This document shows positions 21,951-33,949 of a DNA stretch of 64,000 nt, piece after piece. Under the pieces are notes generated by a model that did not search any database, had not been told where the DNA came from, and saw only the letters and a list, made by a program, of their open reading frames with translations. The stretch covers positions 18,467,335-18,531,334 of the forward strand of contig NC_044927.1 of NCBI RefSeq assembly GCF_003576645.1. Direction: 5' to 3'. Origin of the DNA: Ipomoea triloba (Eukaryota > Streptophyta > Magnoliopsida > Solanales > Convolvulaceae). Made by a program: the position numbers and the translations under genes. Every line of letters begins with the position of its first letter. The first letter of the stretch is position 1.

Positions 21951-21999
21951 CGTCTAGTCGGAGACGTTAAACCATGACGCACTTGGGAGGCAATCCCAA
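21951..21999 (+). other. Double hairpin after D acidic gene
   Basis: CGTCTAGTCGGAGACG at 21951-21966 and TTGGGAGGCAATCCCAA at 21983-21999, starting 10 bases after the stop at 21939-21941. Stems are the same as in C although loop bases differ. Confidence 0.75.
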
Positions 22000-22930
22000 T
22001 GTTATCTTTCATTTTTAAGAAAATTTTCATTTATGTTATTGCTTTGTGTTCTCTTAATCGCTTTAATTTTTGTTTTTATATAGCCTAGTTTAAGCTAACA
22101 AGTGCAGATTATGCATTCGAGAGGCGTAAATTGCCCATAATTAATCAACAAATCATCACCATTAACAAAAGAAGGGAAAAGAACCAAGGTAATCACGCAC
22201 AACGCATCCACGCCTGCCACCACGCGTGGCAGTGGCGTGGAGCAAAACCAGTAACCGTCCACACGCACCACGACGCGTGGCGCTGGCGTGGACGGGCACC
22301 AGATACTTCGTGAGAATTTCGTGCGAGGTAGTTTAAAAACCCTTCCCCACCTCATTTCTTCACATCCACGAGCTAAAACTTCCTCCAAGATAAAAACACT
22401 CCACTCCAAGACATTTCTTTGCAAGTTTTTCAAAATTTCTTCATCTTCCAAAGCTATTCCAAAGGTAAAACACATCTTCTCTTACTCTTATTTGCTTGAA
22501 TGCTAGAGCTTATTCTCCTTAAAGCATGTCTCTATTGGTCTTTATTGTTTGAAGTTTTTCTTGAGATATTTGGTTATGAAATGACTTCTAAGACATGTGT
22601 GAGGCTTACATTGCTATTAAATGATGAAAATTTCATGTCTTGCAACCTCTTGGTACATAGATTTTGAACCCTATGTGATTTGGGCATATTCTTGTTGTGT
22701 TGGATTTTAAGATGAAATAGTGAGCATAGATAGCAAAGTTTGAAACTTTCTTGCTCCTTAGATGTTAGATTGCCATTTCCAATATTTTATTTTGAGAAAT
22801 TTGACCTTTCATGTTTACTCCATTTTTCAACCTCAACCTAGTTTTGAGGAAGAAGATGAAGTTGACTCTTATGTTGACTTTTTGAAGTAGAAATTGCCTA
22901 TAGAATATGAAAAGTTGCTATATGATCATT
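22000..22930 (+). promoter_or_regulatory. D internal spacer: CGCG cassette, TATA-like box and possible leader
   Basis: Cassette at 22196-22300 with CCACCACGCGTGGCAG and CACGACGCGTGGCGC arms and CCAGTAACCGTCCACACGC spacer. A TTTAAAAA box lies at 22333, about 31 bases later, the same geometry as in the LTR promoters. CAAAG/GTAAAA at 22465 could be a splice donor, as at 33950 in E, but I see no convincing acceptor before the ORF-1 frame. The rest is A/T-rich with no gene. Confidence 0.5.
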
Positions 22931-24185
22931 GTATGGAAAAGATCAATTTTATAATATGTGCCATATTAATGAAATTTGTATTAAAAATGAGAAATGTTTT
23001 TCCTTGTATTGTGTGTATTTGCTTGCCTTATTACTGTTGATGACACCTTCGATGCGAGACCGGTATAGGAAACTCCTTCAACTGCCGATTACACAATGGA
23101 AGTATGTCGATCTATCTGTTCTGGAAGCGTACGAATGCAAATATGGGCTTGAGAGGCTAATCCATGAACCCTATTGGAACAACTTATTAAGTTGGAGGCA
23201 AGACACGTTCGCTCCATTGGTCTATTAATTCATTGCTAGCCTACAAGTCACAGGAGTGACGGGAGATCTGTATAGCCCAACAATTAGCTTCCGGTTCTTT
23301 AACGAAGATCACAACATATTGTGTAACACACTGGGAGTCCTACTAGGATTTTATGAAGAAGAAGATCAAGCTAAACATTGGTACCGAAGGCTCAAATACG
23401 ACTTTGGTGACAGGGACATCCCTAGAAAGTATTGGGCCATGATTGCCAGGTCGGGAATCGATTGGGTAGGGTCAAGAGTTAGAGTATCTCAGATCCTAAG
23501 GGAAGATTTGAAAGTGTTGTGGAAGATTATTGCACACTCCTGGAGCGGAAGGCCAGCGACATATGATCGTATCTCCAAAGTAGACATATTTATGTTATGG
23601 AGCATGGACACTGGGAGCTCAGTAAACATGAGCATGATTTGTAGAAATTGGCTTCTCGCTCAACAGCAGGAATCGGCAAAGTCTATCTACATAGGACCAC
23701 TAGTGACAAGATTGTGCATTGCCCTAGGTCACCAAATGAAAATCAACTAGTTCGAATACCGAGTGTAGGGGGCACAAATTGTTTCTCTATCTTTGGAAGA
23801 TGTTGCAAGATTAAACTTGAGACACCTATCGCGAACAAGGGAGGATGAAGAGACAGTCGGAGATCACTCTAACACGCCAATGACATCCCCACTAGGGCTT
23901 TCGTCTTCGCCGATGTCATTCCTTTCTCCATCTCCTTTGGAATTGTATTCACCTCTAGAGTCATGGATGTACTCCCCACCACCTCGCGAGGAAGCACAAT
24001 CCGTGCCTTCACCACTTGCCCAGGAACGAAATTCCCAGTCTACAAGCATTGAAATTCCAAGCCGGTTCGCTACTGTCACAGATTGGAAATCTCTTCAGAT
24101 GTTCCAATACCAGCTGCACATGGAGCAAATGCAAAGGCTTGAAGAAATAGCAAAGGAAGTCGCCACTGCCAACAAGAAGATGTGA
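22929..24185 (+). pseudogene. D ATHILA ORF-1 family protein
   Basis: One frame with in-frame stops near 23226, 23748 and 23766 runs to the TGA at 24183. Recognisable blocks parallel the E protein at 34646: YGLERLIHEPYWNNLLSW, ISFRFFNEDHNILCNTLGVL with LGFYEE, an island VDIFMLWSMDTGSSVNM, then IYIGPLVTRLCIALG, a Pro/Ser-rich stretch and a C-terminal helix QYQLHMEQMQRLEEIAKEVA. This is the layout of the ATHILA ORF-1 family (PF03078), found downstream of gag or pol in Athila elements and sometimes called env-like without functional proof. The true N-terminus is unclear. Confidence 0.7.
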
Positions 24186-24307
24186 AAGAATTTGGCAAAA
24201 ATGAATGAATTTGAGACTGATGTTTGAAACTATGATTGTGGACAATCGTTTTATCTTTATTTTTGTTTATATCTCTGTTTGAATGTTGCTTTATGAACTG
24301 CACGTTT

Positions 24308-24355
24308 CGTCTAGCCAAAGACGTTAAACGTGGCGCTCTTGGGAGGCACCCCAAG
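24308..24355 (+). other. Double hairpin after D ORF-1
   Basis: CGTCTAGCCAAAGACG at 24308-24323 and CTTGGGAGGCACCCCAAG at 24338-24355, about 120 bases after the ORF-1 stop. D is the only element here with two such cassettes. Confidence 0.75.
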
Positions 24356-24814
24356 CATTAAGAAGAAAGAAGAGACCAACCAACTTACACCTAGAAGAAA
24401 CAAAAAAGGTAAATTCTAAATTCCTTATTCGTTTTCCACCTTTCATTTAACCAATTTTTGAAGGGCAGCGAAGAGTGTACATGATTATTGACGAGGATGC
24501 GCTTTGTGAGTATTTCTTTTTATCCCTTCCTCAAATTAGATGCCCCGCTTGATTTTTGATTGAAAATAGTTGTACATTGCTTTGATTTACAAGTGATGAG
24601 TTGCATGACTTTGTTCATATCGGGTGTGATTTTATTGAGTAGAATTGTTCTAGCCCGGGAAACACTTTTAAGTGTGGAAAGGGGCTTGCGTGAGACACCC
24701 TTTGGACCCTACTCCTTTTCCACTAATCCTCATGGCAACATCGAGGACGATGTTATCTTTTAAGTGTGGAAAGGATGGGTACAACATATTACTTGAATTA
24801 GTTGATTAATCGAG
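24356..24814 (+). other. D 3' UTR remnant
   Basis: No gene. It contains two AAGTGTGGAAAG tracts (about 24669 and 24760) and the perfect hairpin AACATCGAGGACGATGTT at 24737-24754. The equivalent part of E carries several more such tracts and a long conserved tail. The D sequence fades into copia H near 24790-24815 with no LTR. Confidence 0.6.
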
Positions 24815-25482
24815 TGTTAGGGCATTAGGACCATTCTTCGCCTTGAAATTGCTCAATTCTGATTTGTCACCGGTCATGTGTCTTGAGCATCCACTATCTA
24901 CATACCATATGGTCCTATATCCCTACATCCAAAGATTAGGTTGTTTTAGGTACCCATGCCTTCTTGAGTCCTTGTGGGTTAGTGGTAAGCTTGGGCATCC
25001 ATGCATACCTAGAACTTGTGAGGTTCATCCTTGGTCCACGATACCCGTTAAAAACATGGTAATTATATGGAATAGCATAATAGGCCTGAGGAGACTTGGG
25101 TGAATAAATCTTTTGAAAAGATGGTGTTTGTTTATTCGTTTTTATCCTGGTGTATGAGGTCTGCTTATGTCTATGTGTGAGCATAAACTTTGCTCTTGTC
25201 ATAGGCTCATAGTCCATGAACTAGTCCTCGTCACTAGGATAAAGTCTACCATCACCGCCCTTATGCTTACTTACGAACCTTTTGAAATTCTTGACACTAT
25301 TCGGGTAAGGAATCAGCTTACCCTGAAGTCTACCCTTGCGTTGCCTCGGTGAATAGTGTTGCCTCGTTTTGCTTTGGAGTTTCCCTTTTGATTGGTTGTT
25401 CCTTTTTGGTTGACCATTGGCAGTAAAACTGTGATAGTTTTGTATGCGAGGTCTGTACCAAGGTGTTTGATGACTCCTCGGG
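24815..25482 (-). mobile_element. Copia H fragment (SIRE/Tork-like): gag end and protease start
   Basis: A minus-strand piece lacking LTRs. Gag's C-terminal part runs from 25482 to about 24925 and ends in AWVPKTT and a TAA; the protease motif WYVDSGCSRHMTGDKSEL follows in another frame (about 24915-24850) and breaks off near 24815. Gag and protease being separated by a stop after WVPK resembles copia I. The right edge is the insertion point of F; the last five bases TCGGG (25478-25482) are the candidate target duplication, but the other side is outside the window. Confidence 0.8.
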
Positions 25483-26812
25483 TGACAAGCTTGTTTTGCG
25501 TAGGGTGAAATGTCAAAAGATGTGTGTTTGTTAAAACGGAAAGTCAATGACTCCCCGAGTGTCGGTTTCGAAGGAAGGACGTGGAGGTGTGTCAAGTGTT
25601 CGCGCGTTCACGTGATTGAGTCATGTAATAGATTTGAGCATGGTGAATGACGATTTGAGAGTGAAAAGGTTCTTAAGGTTTGTGTGAGAAAAATGGGTAA
25701 AAAAAAACAAGTGTGAATAAATGTATGTAAAGAGGTAGGGATTGGATAGTGCTCATCTATGTTGCATCCTAGGGTGTTTAAGGTAATGGATAAGCAAAGC
25801 AAAGATGTTGGCTATTCAGGAGTGTGTCTTCTTAGTCCTCTTCCACCTTTGTGTACTAAGGCTTCTTGGACCTAGGAATGCCTTTAAGCAACCAAAGTCC
25901 TAAGAGACATTTTATCAAACACTTTAGCTACACACTATCCTACTATTCTTAAGACGTCCATAGGATCTATGATTGTTACAAAGCTTTAATCCTAACTCTA
26001 ATCAAAGACATGAAAGAGTCAAGAGCTCAATCTCTCATCTAGATTGGCCAAATCCAAACAAGATATCATAAAAACAACAATCAATAGACAATGATAGATA
26101 TTCCAACAATCCAAGCATTGAGATCCAAAATAAGATATAAGATCATCACACTAGCATCATATCTTCACACAATCCAAATTCCTAGATTAAACTAGCCACT
26201 CATGATAAAGAATTCAAAACAATAGCTAATTCAATCCGAGAACAAAATAGTAAAATAGATTAAGATGTAATAGAAATCACCTAGATTTGAAGTGTTCCTT
26301 CAATCCAAGCTTGTTGTCTTGCTACAAGGAGAGTTTTTCTAAGCTAAGCTAAACTATTCTAGGAAATAAAAAATATTGCAAGAAAAAGAAAAAAGTTCTC
26401 CAAAGTGATCCTTTCAAAAGTCCTCTCTGAAATTCTATCAAGGGGGTTTAAATAGTCTCCGAAATGTAGCCCTAGGAAGAATTTCGCGCAGTGTCAATTC
26501 CATGCCCCTCCACACGCGTGTGGCCGTGCGTGGATGGCTACTGGAACGTGGCCACGCGCACCAACACGCGTGTGGAGGTCAGTTTGGGTCCTTCAGGGCT
26601 CCGGACTTGCTTGGTTCGTTCCTTAAGCTCGGTCTTCATTCCTAATAGCTCCCGGGACTCCTGTATCGACTCAATTTATGCTAAAGGTAGCTTTGCGTGC
26701 GATTAGTGAATTTAAAGCACATTTAATCACAAATTTATCATGTAAGGATACTAAAAATGTTTCAAAGTACCCTAAATTATACTCAAATAATGGGTATCTT
26801 GGGAGCTTATCA
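25483..26812 (-). repeat. F 3' LTR, 1330 bp
   Basis: The minus strand starts TGATAAGCTCCC at 26812 and ends GCTTGTCA at 25483. It carries the CGCG cassette (26503-26577), TATTTAAA (minus strand, 26455-26448), the U5 motif at about 25912-25926 and CGACACTCGGGGAGT near 25565-25551. Confidence 0.9.
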
Positions 26813-26830
26813 AGTTTCCACACTTTACTT
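26813..26830 (-). other. F polypurine tract
   Basis: The minus strand reads AAGTAAAGTGTGGAAACT directly before the LTR start TGATAAGC. E has the identical tract at 37770-37787. Confidence 0.88.
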
Positions 26831-28620
26831 CTTGCTTGCCCTCAAGCAAGATAATTTACTAATAAGCACATAAGCTTCCGAGATACCGACTCATATAAAA
26901 CAAAGCTCTTGGTAAATAAAAATGGGGGGTGTCTAAGACTATTGAAATGGAAGAAATCTTTTGTGTGATCTACAAAGGATTTTGGTCAGATGTCATTAAC
27001 TCAAGGAATATTTTCGGGAAGTAAAAACCTTTCGTAGATAAATAATTAAAACAAAGGGTCACACTTCTCGCACCAGTCGCAAGCATTCAATTCCAAAGTT
27101 TGGGTTCACCTTTCATTTAATCAGGGCCTCTAGCCGATCCCACTATTGGGAACGATGTGCACTAGTTAATCAACCCTTCTAGCCTTAAACGCCAAACCCC
27201 AACGATAAAATAAGAGAGGGTAGGGGCATGGACCACTCACTGCTTTTGGCTTAGTGCGGTCCCTCTTTTCTTCTCACTTCCTAGGATAACACCATCGAGC
27301 CACCCGACTTCACATGGAGCTCCATGCTTTTTCGAAGACAGTGCAATGGGTACCCGAATCCTAGCGAAGCGGCTCACCTCATTTCTTATTTTCTCAATTC
27401 CTGGGATCCTTTTATGTGAACAACCGAAGACTATGGTTGAACGCAATCTAGCGAATTGGCTTTCCTCATTTTTTTCGGTGATTGGCCTTTTGCCTTTTCA
27501 ACTTTTCTCCATGCAACCCCTCATGCCTTTTTCTTTTGGGATTAAGGGATTTTTCTCTCTTTAAGCTTACCAATAGGCTCACCTTTTGCCCCATGCCCTA
27601 CCAAGGTTAGTTCAATTCCGGGCCTCGCTAAATTTTATCTTTCTCAAATTAAAGAGTGCACACTCCCACTTCGAGAGATCCTTGACTAAGGTCCTACGTA
27701 AATAAGAGGCAAACGTCATGCAACCATGCAAGAATGTAAACTTATTTGGCTCTAAACACACTCATGGGTGCGAAAAGCAACTTCCTCAAAGATATTTCAA
27801 GAATAAAAAATTTTGGGCATCTAGTCAAAATTCTCTCTAGATAAAACAAATAATAACTTTCTTTTCTCAACTTCCCAACTCTAAGCAGATAAGCATATAA
27901 AGCACAAAGTGCGTCCTTTCCACAATTTAAAATAAACATCGTCCTCGATGTTTCCATATAGTATAGGGTGAAGGAACATATTGGGATTCTAAGGATTAGT
28001 CAAATAAGAAATCCCTTTCCACACTTTGGAAATTGGTCTGGGATATAGGGTTTATTCCAATGATCCTTTATAGATATCATAGCATGGTAAGCTCAAACAA
28101 AACGCATACACAAAGCTATATGAACAAATTTTCCACACTTTAAAATAAAAAATGAGGCTTAAAATAGAAAAGGGATAAGAGGTTAAACCAAGTATGCATC
28201 CCTCTTTCCACACCTTAGCTTCCATCATATGATTGGCCTTCGTTATCGATGTTCTATACAAAAGAAATGGTGACACATATACAAAAGGGTTTCGGGAGAA
28301 CTATTCAATTATTTAACTTGATAGAATATAAAAGCGAGATAATAAGAAGTAGATAGATTAACATTAAACTACTTAATCAAAGCAAAATTATTCAAATGAC
28401 TAGCAAGAATTAAAATGCATGGAAATTAAAGCAATTCAAAAATAAAAAGCATAAAACATAATAATAATGCGAATAAAAATAAAGTAAAGAAATTAAAAGG
28501 GCAGAACCCCACGCATATGGAACCTAATGTTTTGATGGGTCAACGACCAAATGGTAACCAAAGTTTTTTGGACTTCATTGTCAAGAACCAAGAACCAGGG
28601 TCAAGAAGATGAGTGTGGCA
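26831..28620 (-). other. F 3' UTR with conserved palindromes and repeated purine tracts
   Basis: 1.8 kb with no gene. It contains the palindrome CATGGAGCTCCATG (27313-27326), GGGTACCC (27348), the perfect hairpin AAACATCGAGGACGATGTTT on the minus strand (27953-27934), and several TTTCCACACTTT tracts (complement of AAAGTGTGGAAA) near 28015, 28130 and 28205. Large parts match the 3' UTR of E (35972-37787), and 27200-27700 also matches G (58880-59480). Confidence 0.75.
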
Positions 28621-29278
28621 TCACTGATCACCGAAGGACGGAAGACGGAACTGCCTAGCAAATTGAGCCTGAAGCTCCTGAATCATCCTAGCATTCTCTT
28701 CAACTGCGCTTCTCGTACGAAGAAGCTCTTCATTCTGATTAGCTTGGAATGCTAAGAACTGCTCGTCCTGCCTATCCTGTCACGCAAATACGGAAGTGAA
28801 CTACCCCTCTTGCCATGCTCGCTGCTCGCGCAAATAATCCATTTGTTCATCATGGAGCTGCCTTTGGAAAGCTTGAGATGCCTCCCAATCCATTGAAGTA
28901 GGGCCACCGTGCTGTGCATTAGGCTCGGCATACTCCTACGCTGCTGCATCATCATTCCCCTCATCATCATTCTCTTCGTCCTCCTCATCAGACTCACCAT
29001 CAACCTCCAGATCAGGTGCATCATCCCCTCCTAGCTTGAGGTACATCCCGAAGAATTCGCTCACGGAGAAAGCAACCATGGGACCATCGTCTCTTTCATC
29101 TAGAAGACGGTTTGCTAGGCCCAAACCCTGGCATAGTCGAATAACCAAAGGTCCTATAAAGACTGTTTACACCTTTTTCTTGAGTTGGGTTTGAAGCCAT
29201 TTCCGTGCCTGAATGCCCATGTTAATGCTGACTCGGTTCTCCATGCACCACATATAGAAAAGATCTTGCCTGTAAACT
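28621..29278 (-). pseudogene. F ATHILA ORF-1 protein, C-terminal part
   Basis: Continues the gene from 39188. Blocks: DLFYMWCMENRVSINMG, VFIGPLVIRLCQGLGLANRL, DGPMVAFSVSEFFGMYLKLG, an acidic stretch (SDEEDEENDDEGNDDAA), then QAFQRQLHDEQMDYLREQ and a helical end PSFGDQ with TGA at 28623-28621. In-frame stops occur, for example after KKKV and in the Gln-rich tail. Reading frame and sequence join exactly with 39188-39891 when E and one copy of AAACT are disregarded. Confidence 0.82.
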
Positions 29279-30604
29279 TGATAAGCTCCCAAGATACCCA
29301 TTATTTGAGTGCATATTAGGGTGCTTTGTAGCGTTTTTAGTATCCTTACATGATAAATTTGTGATCAAATATGCTTTAAATTCACTAACCGCACGCAAAG
29401 CTACCTTTAGCATAAATTGAGATGATACAAGAGTCCCGGGAGCCAATAGGAACGAAGACCGAGCTTAAGGAACGAACCAAGCAAGTCCGGAGCCCAGAAG
29501 GACCCAAAAGGACCTCCACACGCGTGGTGGTGCGCGTGGCCACGTTCCAGTAGCCATCCACGCATGGCCACACGCGTGTGGAGGGGCGTGGAGTTGACAC
29601 TGCGCGAAATTTCTCCTAGGGCTATATTTCGGAGACTATTTAAACCACCTTGATATAATTTCAAAGGGGAGTTCACTTTGGATAATATCTAGGATCATTT
29701 ACGAGAGTTTTTCCATATTTTTCATTTTCCTAGAATAGTTTAGCTAGTTTAGAGAATTCTCCTTGTAGCAAGACAACAAGCTTGGATTGACGGATCACTT
29801 CAAATCTAGGTGATTTCTATTACATCTTAATCTATTTTACTATTTTGTTCTTGGATTGAATTAGCTATTGTCTTGAATTTCTTATCATGTGTGGCTAGTT
29901 TAATCTAGGGATTTGGATTGTGTGAAGATATGTTGCTAGTGTGATGATCTTATATCTTATTTTGGATCAAAATGCTTGGATTGTTGGAATATCTATTCTT
30001 GTCTATTGATTGTTGTTTTGATGATATCTTGTTTGGATTTGGCCAATCTAGATGAGAGATTGAGCTCTTGACTCTTTCATGTCTTTGATTAGAGTTAGGA
30101 TTGAAGCTTTGTAACAATCATAGATCCTATGGACTTCTTAAGAATAATAGGAAAGTGTGTAGCTAAAGTGTTTGATAAAATGTCTCTTAGAACTTTGGAT
30201 GCTTGAAGGCATTCCTAAGTCCAAGAAGCCTTAGCACACAAAGGTCGAAGAGGACTAAGAAGACACACTCCTGAATAGCCAACTTCTTTGCTTTGTTTAT
30301 CCATTACCTTAGACACACTAGGATGCAACATAGATGAGCACTATCTAATCCCTACCTTTTTACATACATTTCTTTCACACTTGTTTTTACCACTTTTTCA
30401 CATAACCCTTATGTGAACCTTTTCACTCTCAAATCGTCATTCAGCACGCTCAAATCTATTACATGACTCAATCACGTGAACGCGCAAACACTTGACACAA
30501 CTCCACGTCCTTCCTTCGAGACCGACACTCGGGGAGTCATTGACTTTCTGTTTTAACACACACATATCTTTTGACATTTCACCCTACACAAAACAACCTT
30601 GTCA
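29279..30604 (+). repeat. E 5' LTR, 1326 bp
   Basis: Starts TGATAAGCTCCC, ends ACCTTGTCA. CGCG cassette at 29513-29592, TATTTAAA at 29637-29644, U5 motif AAGTGTTTGATAAAATG at 30166, CGACACTCGGGGAGT near 30523. Confidence 0.92.
29513..29644 (+). promoter_or_regulatory. CGCG cassette and TATA of E 5' LTR
   Basis: Arms CCACACGCGTGGTGGTGCGC and GCCACACGCGTGTGGAGG flank TTCCAGTAGCCATCCACGC. The cassette ends 45 bases before TATTTAAA. The 3' LTR copy is at 38022-38141. Confidence 0.7.
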
Positions 30605-30607
30605 AAA

Positions 30608-30625
30608 TGGCGTTGTTGCCGGGGA
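30608..30625 (+). other. E primer-binding site (tRNA-Asp, one change)
   Basis: TGGCGTTGTTGCCGGGGA differs from the tRNA-Asp site of C and G at two positions in the middle (CC to TT). Confidence 0.88.
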
Positions 30626-30812
30626 AGGCAATAGGTTGTCAAATGTTTTTGTTTATTTTGATTGAATGATTGCTAGATTTTAGCATTGTTAATCCACACC
30701 ATTTTGTTTTGTTTTGTTTCATTTTCTATTTTATTTGTTTTTGCTACTTACCCAATTGACTACTTTTAGTCAATTGTGGAATATTTGATTCGTTGATGAT
30801 CTTAACAGGTGA

Positions 30813-32507
30813 ATGCACACGCGAGCAAAAGGAAATCAAGGCTTATTACCTTACATTCCAGAAAGCAACAGAGCAACTAGGAAGAAACACACCTAAAGGT
30901 CACAAATGGCTTCGTCAAACGCAACAAGAAATCCACAAGGAAGAGGAGCAGCTATGCCAAACCCGCCCCCAGTACCAGTTAATCCACCAGGACAGATTAA
31001 CCATGAAGAACCAATCCTGGAAGAACCACAAGTCAACAGAGCAAACCCACAAGAACACATTCGAGACGTAGAATACTATGGAATACCTCAGGAACCGCAG
31101 AGATCAATTGCCGATTATATGACTCCGGACTTCAACATGCACAATTCGATCTATGTACCACCGATTGAAAACGTCAACTTCCATGTACATCCAACTATAC
31201 TTACTGTGGTCTAAAATAGCCAATACTCAGGATTGCCATCAGAAGATCCTAATGCACACATAACAAGGTTTATAAGAGCATGTGGAATGTACAGACAGGA
31301 AGGCGTCAGTGAAGAGATAATTAGACTCAAGCTATTCCCATTTTCAGTTATAGGAGAGGCAGCATGTTGGCTGGAAAGTCAAGATGATAACCATTTCAGA
31401 TCATGGCAGCAGCTACACCGTGAGTTTATGAACGAGTTTTACCCAATCACTAAGACCATGAGGATCCGAAGACAAATACAAGAATTCAAGCAAGGAAGGC
31501 TTGGAAGCTTGGGAGAAACTTGGAGAAGGTTTAAGGTTCTCAAAACGCAATGCCCGCAAGATCTGATGCACCCATGGGACGTAATAAGCTCATTCTACGG
31601 AGGGTTAACTGATGAAGGAAAGATGTTACTTGACTCGTCTTCTAGCGGCGCCTTTGTCTCCTTAGCATTACCCAAAGCTGAAGAGTTGATCGAGAGAATA
31701 TCAAAGAATACCTTTTGTTGGTATGACCGACGAGGAGAACACGGAGGCATGTATGAGATTAATAGCCTTGTTGCAAGTGAGGCAAAAAGAGAGGCAATGA
31801 ATCACGAGATCACGAAGTTACAGGCAATGGTAGAAAAAATGGAAGGAAAACCCAAGCCTTGCTTGGCTTTGGCACTTTACTGTAACATTTGTGGAGGACC
31901 ACATGATACTAATATCTGCACTTCACCGTCCGCATCCGAGCAGGTTGAGGCGGTGGATTATCAAAGGAACTCCAACTACAATGCGTATGGACAAAATCAA
32001 AGACTGAATAACAATTGGAAGCAAGGCGAGGGATGGAACAACAACGATGGATATCAAGCGCGAGGACAATACAATTATGGAAACAAGCCTGCTTATGGAC
32101 AAAATGACAAGGGCAAATTGATGTATAATCAAAATCATGGCAATGGAGGTCAAATAACCGAATTCAGGCCGCAATACAACTCTCAACTTGACTTTACTCA
32201 ATAGAGAAGGGATGATATCAGTGAAGTAGATGAAAGGCTTACAAGGACAATCATGGAATTAAAGAATGATCGGGCAAATCTTAAACAAGAGATTACTCAA
32301 GAAATCAGGAAGGAGATTTCTAGTCTTAGGCAAGAGTCAAAGGCTACACTCAAAACAATTGAGAATCAGATTTCACAAATGTTCAAAATGATGTCTGAGA
32401 GACATTACGGACAACTCCCTAGTAACACTGAGAATAATCCAAAAGAGAGAGTCAATGCTATTGATGCCAAGGAAGAAAAACACGAAAAGTGTGACCCAAT
32501 GATGTAA
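30813..32507 (+). pseudogene. E gag: capsid, coiled coil, zinc knuckle
   Basis: The ATG at 30813 aligns with the C gag start (TRAKGNQGLLPYIPE) but a TAA at 30894 follows; ATG 30906 lies just after. Stops also occur at 31212 and 32202, and the frame ends near 32505. Domains as in C: ITRFIRACGMY, WQQLHREFMNEFYP, QCPQDLMHPWD, one coiled-coil unit (EAMNHEITKLQAMVEKM), zinc knuckle CNICGGPHDTNIC, an Asn/Tyr/Gln-rich linker and the helix ELKNDRANLKQEITQEI. Gag would assemble the particle. Confidence 0.9.
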
Positions 32508-33391
32508 TCTGTGGAATATGCCAATGTAGAAAAAAAGGAAAGGAAGGAGAGACTACCTCTTGTAGTCCCAACCATGAATTGAATACTGCGAGCGCTTCGT
32601 GCAAAATCTCAATGAAGGAAAACAATGAGAAAACCACTTCTGAAAACCACCCCAAAGAGAAGGAGCTACCACGAGACAAAACCAAAAATTCGAAGGAGAA
32701 TGACGCGGCACGAGAAGGTACAATTAATGCTTTTATCCGGAAATTTTTCAATAACAAAGAATGTCGTGGGTTGTTTGAAGAAGACAACTGTGATAATTTT
32801 ACTTGTTTAAGCCAAGAGTCTTCGGCTTGTTTGACTACGGGTCACCCCAGAAAGAAGGGCGACCCGAGAGCTTTGGTGATTCCTTGTTCTATACAGAACA
32901 TGGATCCTCAAAATGCTCTAGCCGATCTTGGAGCCTCAATCAATGTCATGTCTTCAAGTCTCTTCGAAAAATTGAAATTACCAAACTTGAAACCGACAAG
33001 GCTAACACTCCGTTTAGCTGACAGGACCACACGGTACCCGGAAGGCTTGGCAGAGGATGTGCTAGTAAGAATAGGAAAATTTCTTGTGCCTGTCGATTTT
33101 GTTGTTTGTAAGATGGGAGACACCGAGCCCCATGGTTCTTTGATTCTTAGAAGACCATTCTTGGCAACTTGTCATGCCCGAATAGACGTAAGCTCAAGGG
33201 AAATAACCTTGAGGTTTGATGGACAAGCCAAGACTGACGACAAAGAATGAACAGAGGAGAATGATGAAGAAGTGAAGGTAATGGTCAAAACGAGGACCAA
33301 ATCAAAACAGAGGTGGAAAAATAAGAACCTAACCTGGAAAAACACGTGGGTACCGAAATGCTTTCTACCCACTACCAAGGAGTATGGCTGA
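32508..33391 (+). pseudogene. E Athila-type protease
   Basis: After a frameshift near 32505 the frame resumes with SCKISMKENNEKTTSE, GTINAFIRKFF, CDNFTCLSQESSACL and the core ALADLGASINVMSSSLFEKL, VDFVVCKMG and LILRRPFLAT (Gly of LILGRP changed to Arg). A TGA at 33248 precedes the basic tail, which ends KCFLPTTKEYG and TGA at 33389-33391, the same terminus as in C and F. Confidence 0.87.
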
Positions 33392-33409
33392 AAAGGAAAA
33401 GGTATGATG

Positions 33410-33457
33410 CGTCTAGCCAAAGACGTAAACTGTGGCGCTGCTTGGGAGGCAATCCAA
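33410..33457 (+). other. Double hairpin after E protease
   Basis: CGTCTAGCCAAAGACG at 33410-33425 and TTGGGAGGCAATCCAA at 33442-33457, 19 bases after the stop. The second stem has a G-T pair in place of G-C. Confidence 0.75.
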
Positions 33458-33651
33458 GGTCTAATAAATTGTCTTATGTTTCTTTTTATGTTTTCTTTTT
33501 AATGTTTTGTTAAAATTCCATTTGGTACCATGTTTTAGAAAACTAATTTATAGGGTTCGAGAATGGAAAATGCGTTGGAAAGTCCTAATTCAGACACAGG
33601 TTTGAAGAAAAAGACCAAAATCGGAGAAAAATGTTGCACCGGGGTGACATG

Positions 33652-33808
33652 CACACTCACACGCGTGCTACTGTGCGTGGGAGCAATCCAGTAAGTCCCC
33701 ACGCACGTTCAAAAGCGTGCAAGCGTGCGTGGGAGTGAACCAATAATTCACCACGCACGACCACACCCGTGTGGCCGTGCGTGGAATCAACACCACGAGC
33801 ATAAAGAC
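33652..33808 (+). promoter_or_regulatory. E internal CGCG cassette and TATA-like box
   Basis: Three arms: CTCACACGCGTGCTACTGTG, GTTCAAAAGCGTGCAAGCGT and GACCACACCCGTGTGGCCGT, each bordered by CCACGCAC or GTGCGTGG, with CCAGTAAGTCCCCACGC between the first two. GCATAAAGACCCC follows at 33799. The arrangement resembles the LTR promoter and precedes ORF-1, so it may be a second promoter. Confidence 0.55.
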
Positions 33809-33949
33809 CCCTTCGGCTGAAACCACGCCATTTCCACCCAAAACCTAAAAATTTCTCTTCTTCTCCACGCAAGGTAACCTCCAAGCTTAAAGGTTTGAGA
33901 AAAGTGATTTATTTTCATCTTCCAAAGGGTTAAAAGCATCACAATCAAG

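Larger units (their letters stand above)
11649..24800 (+). mobile_element. D: non-autonomous Athila-like element, interrupted by C, 3' LTR missing
   Basis: 5' LTR at 11649, weak tRNA-Asp primer site at 12957, Pro/Tyr-rich gene, element C at 15150-20931, acidic gene to 21941, double hairpin, CGCG cassette with TATA-like box (22196-22345), ATHILA ORF-1 gene to 24185, second double hairpin, CGAGGACG hairpin (24737) and AAGTGTGGAAA tracts. No protease, RT or integrase is seen. The right end (about 24790-24815) runs into copia H without an LTR, so the boundary is approximate. Confidence 0.75.

Noticed and set aside
22131..22506. Small ORFs over the D internal cassette
   Set aside because: They cross CGCG palindromes and a promoter-like box, on both strands, with no conservation to E or F.
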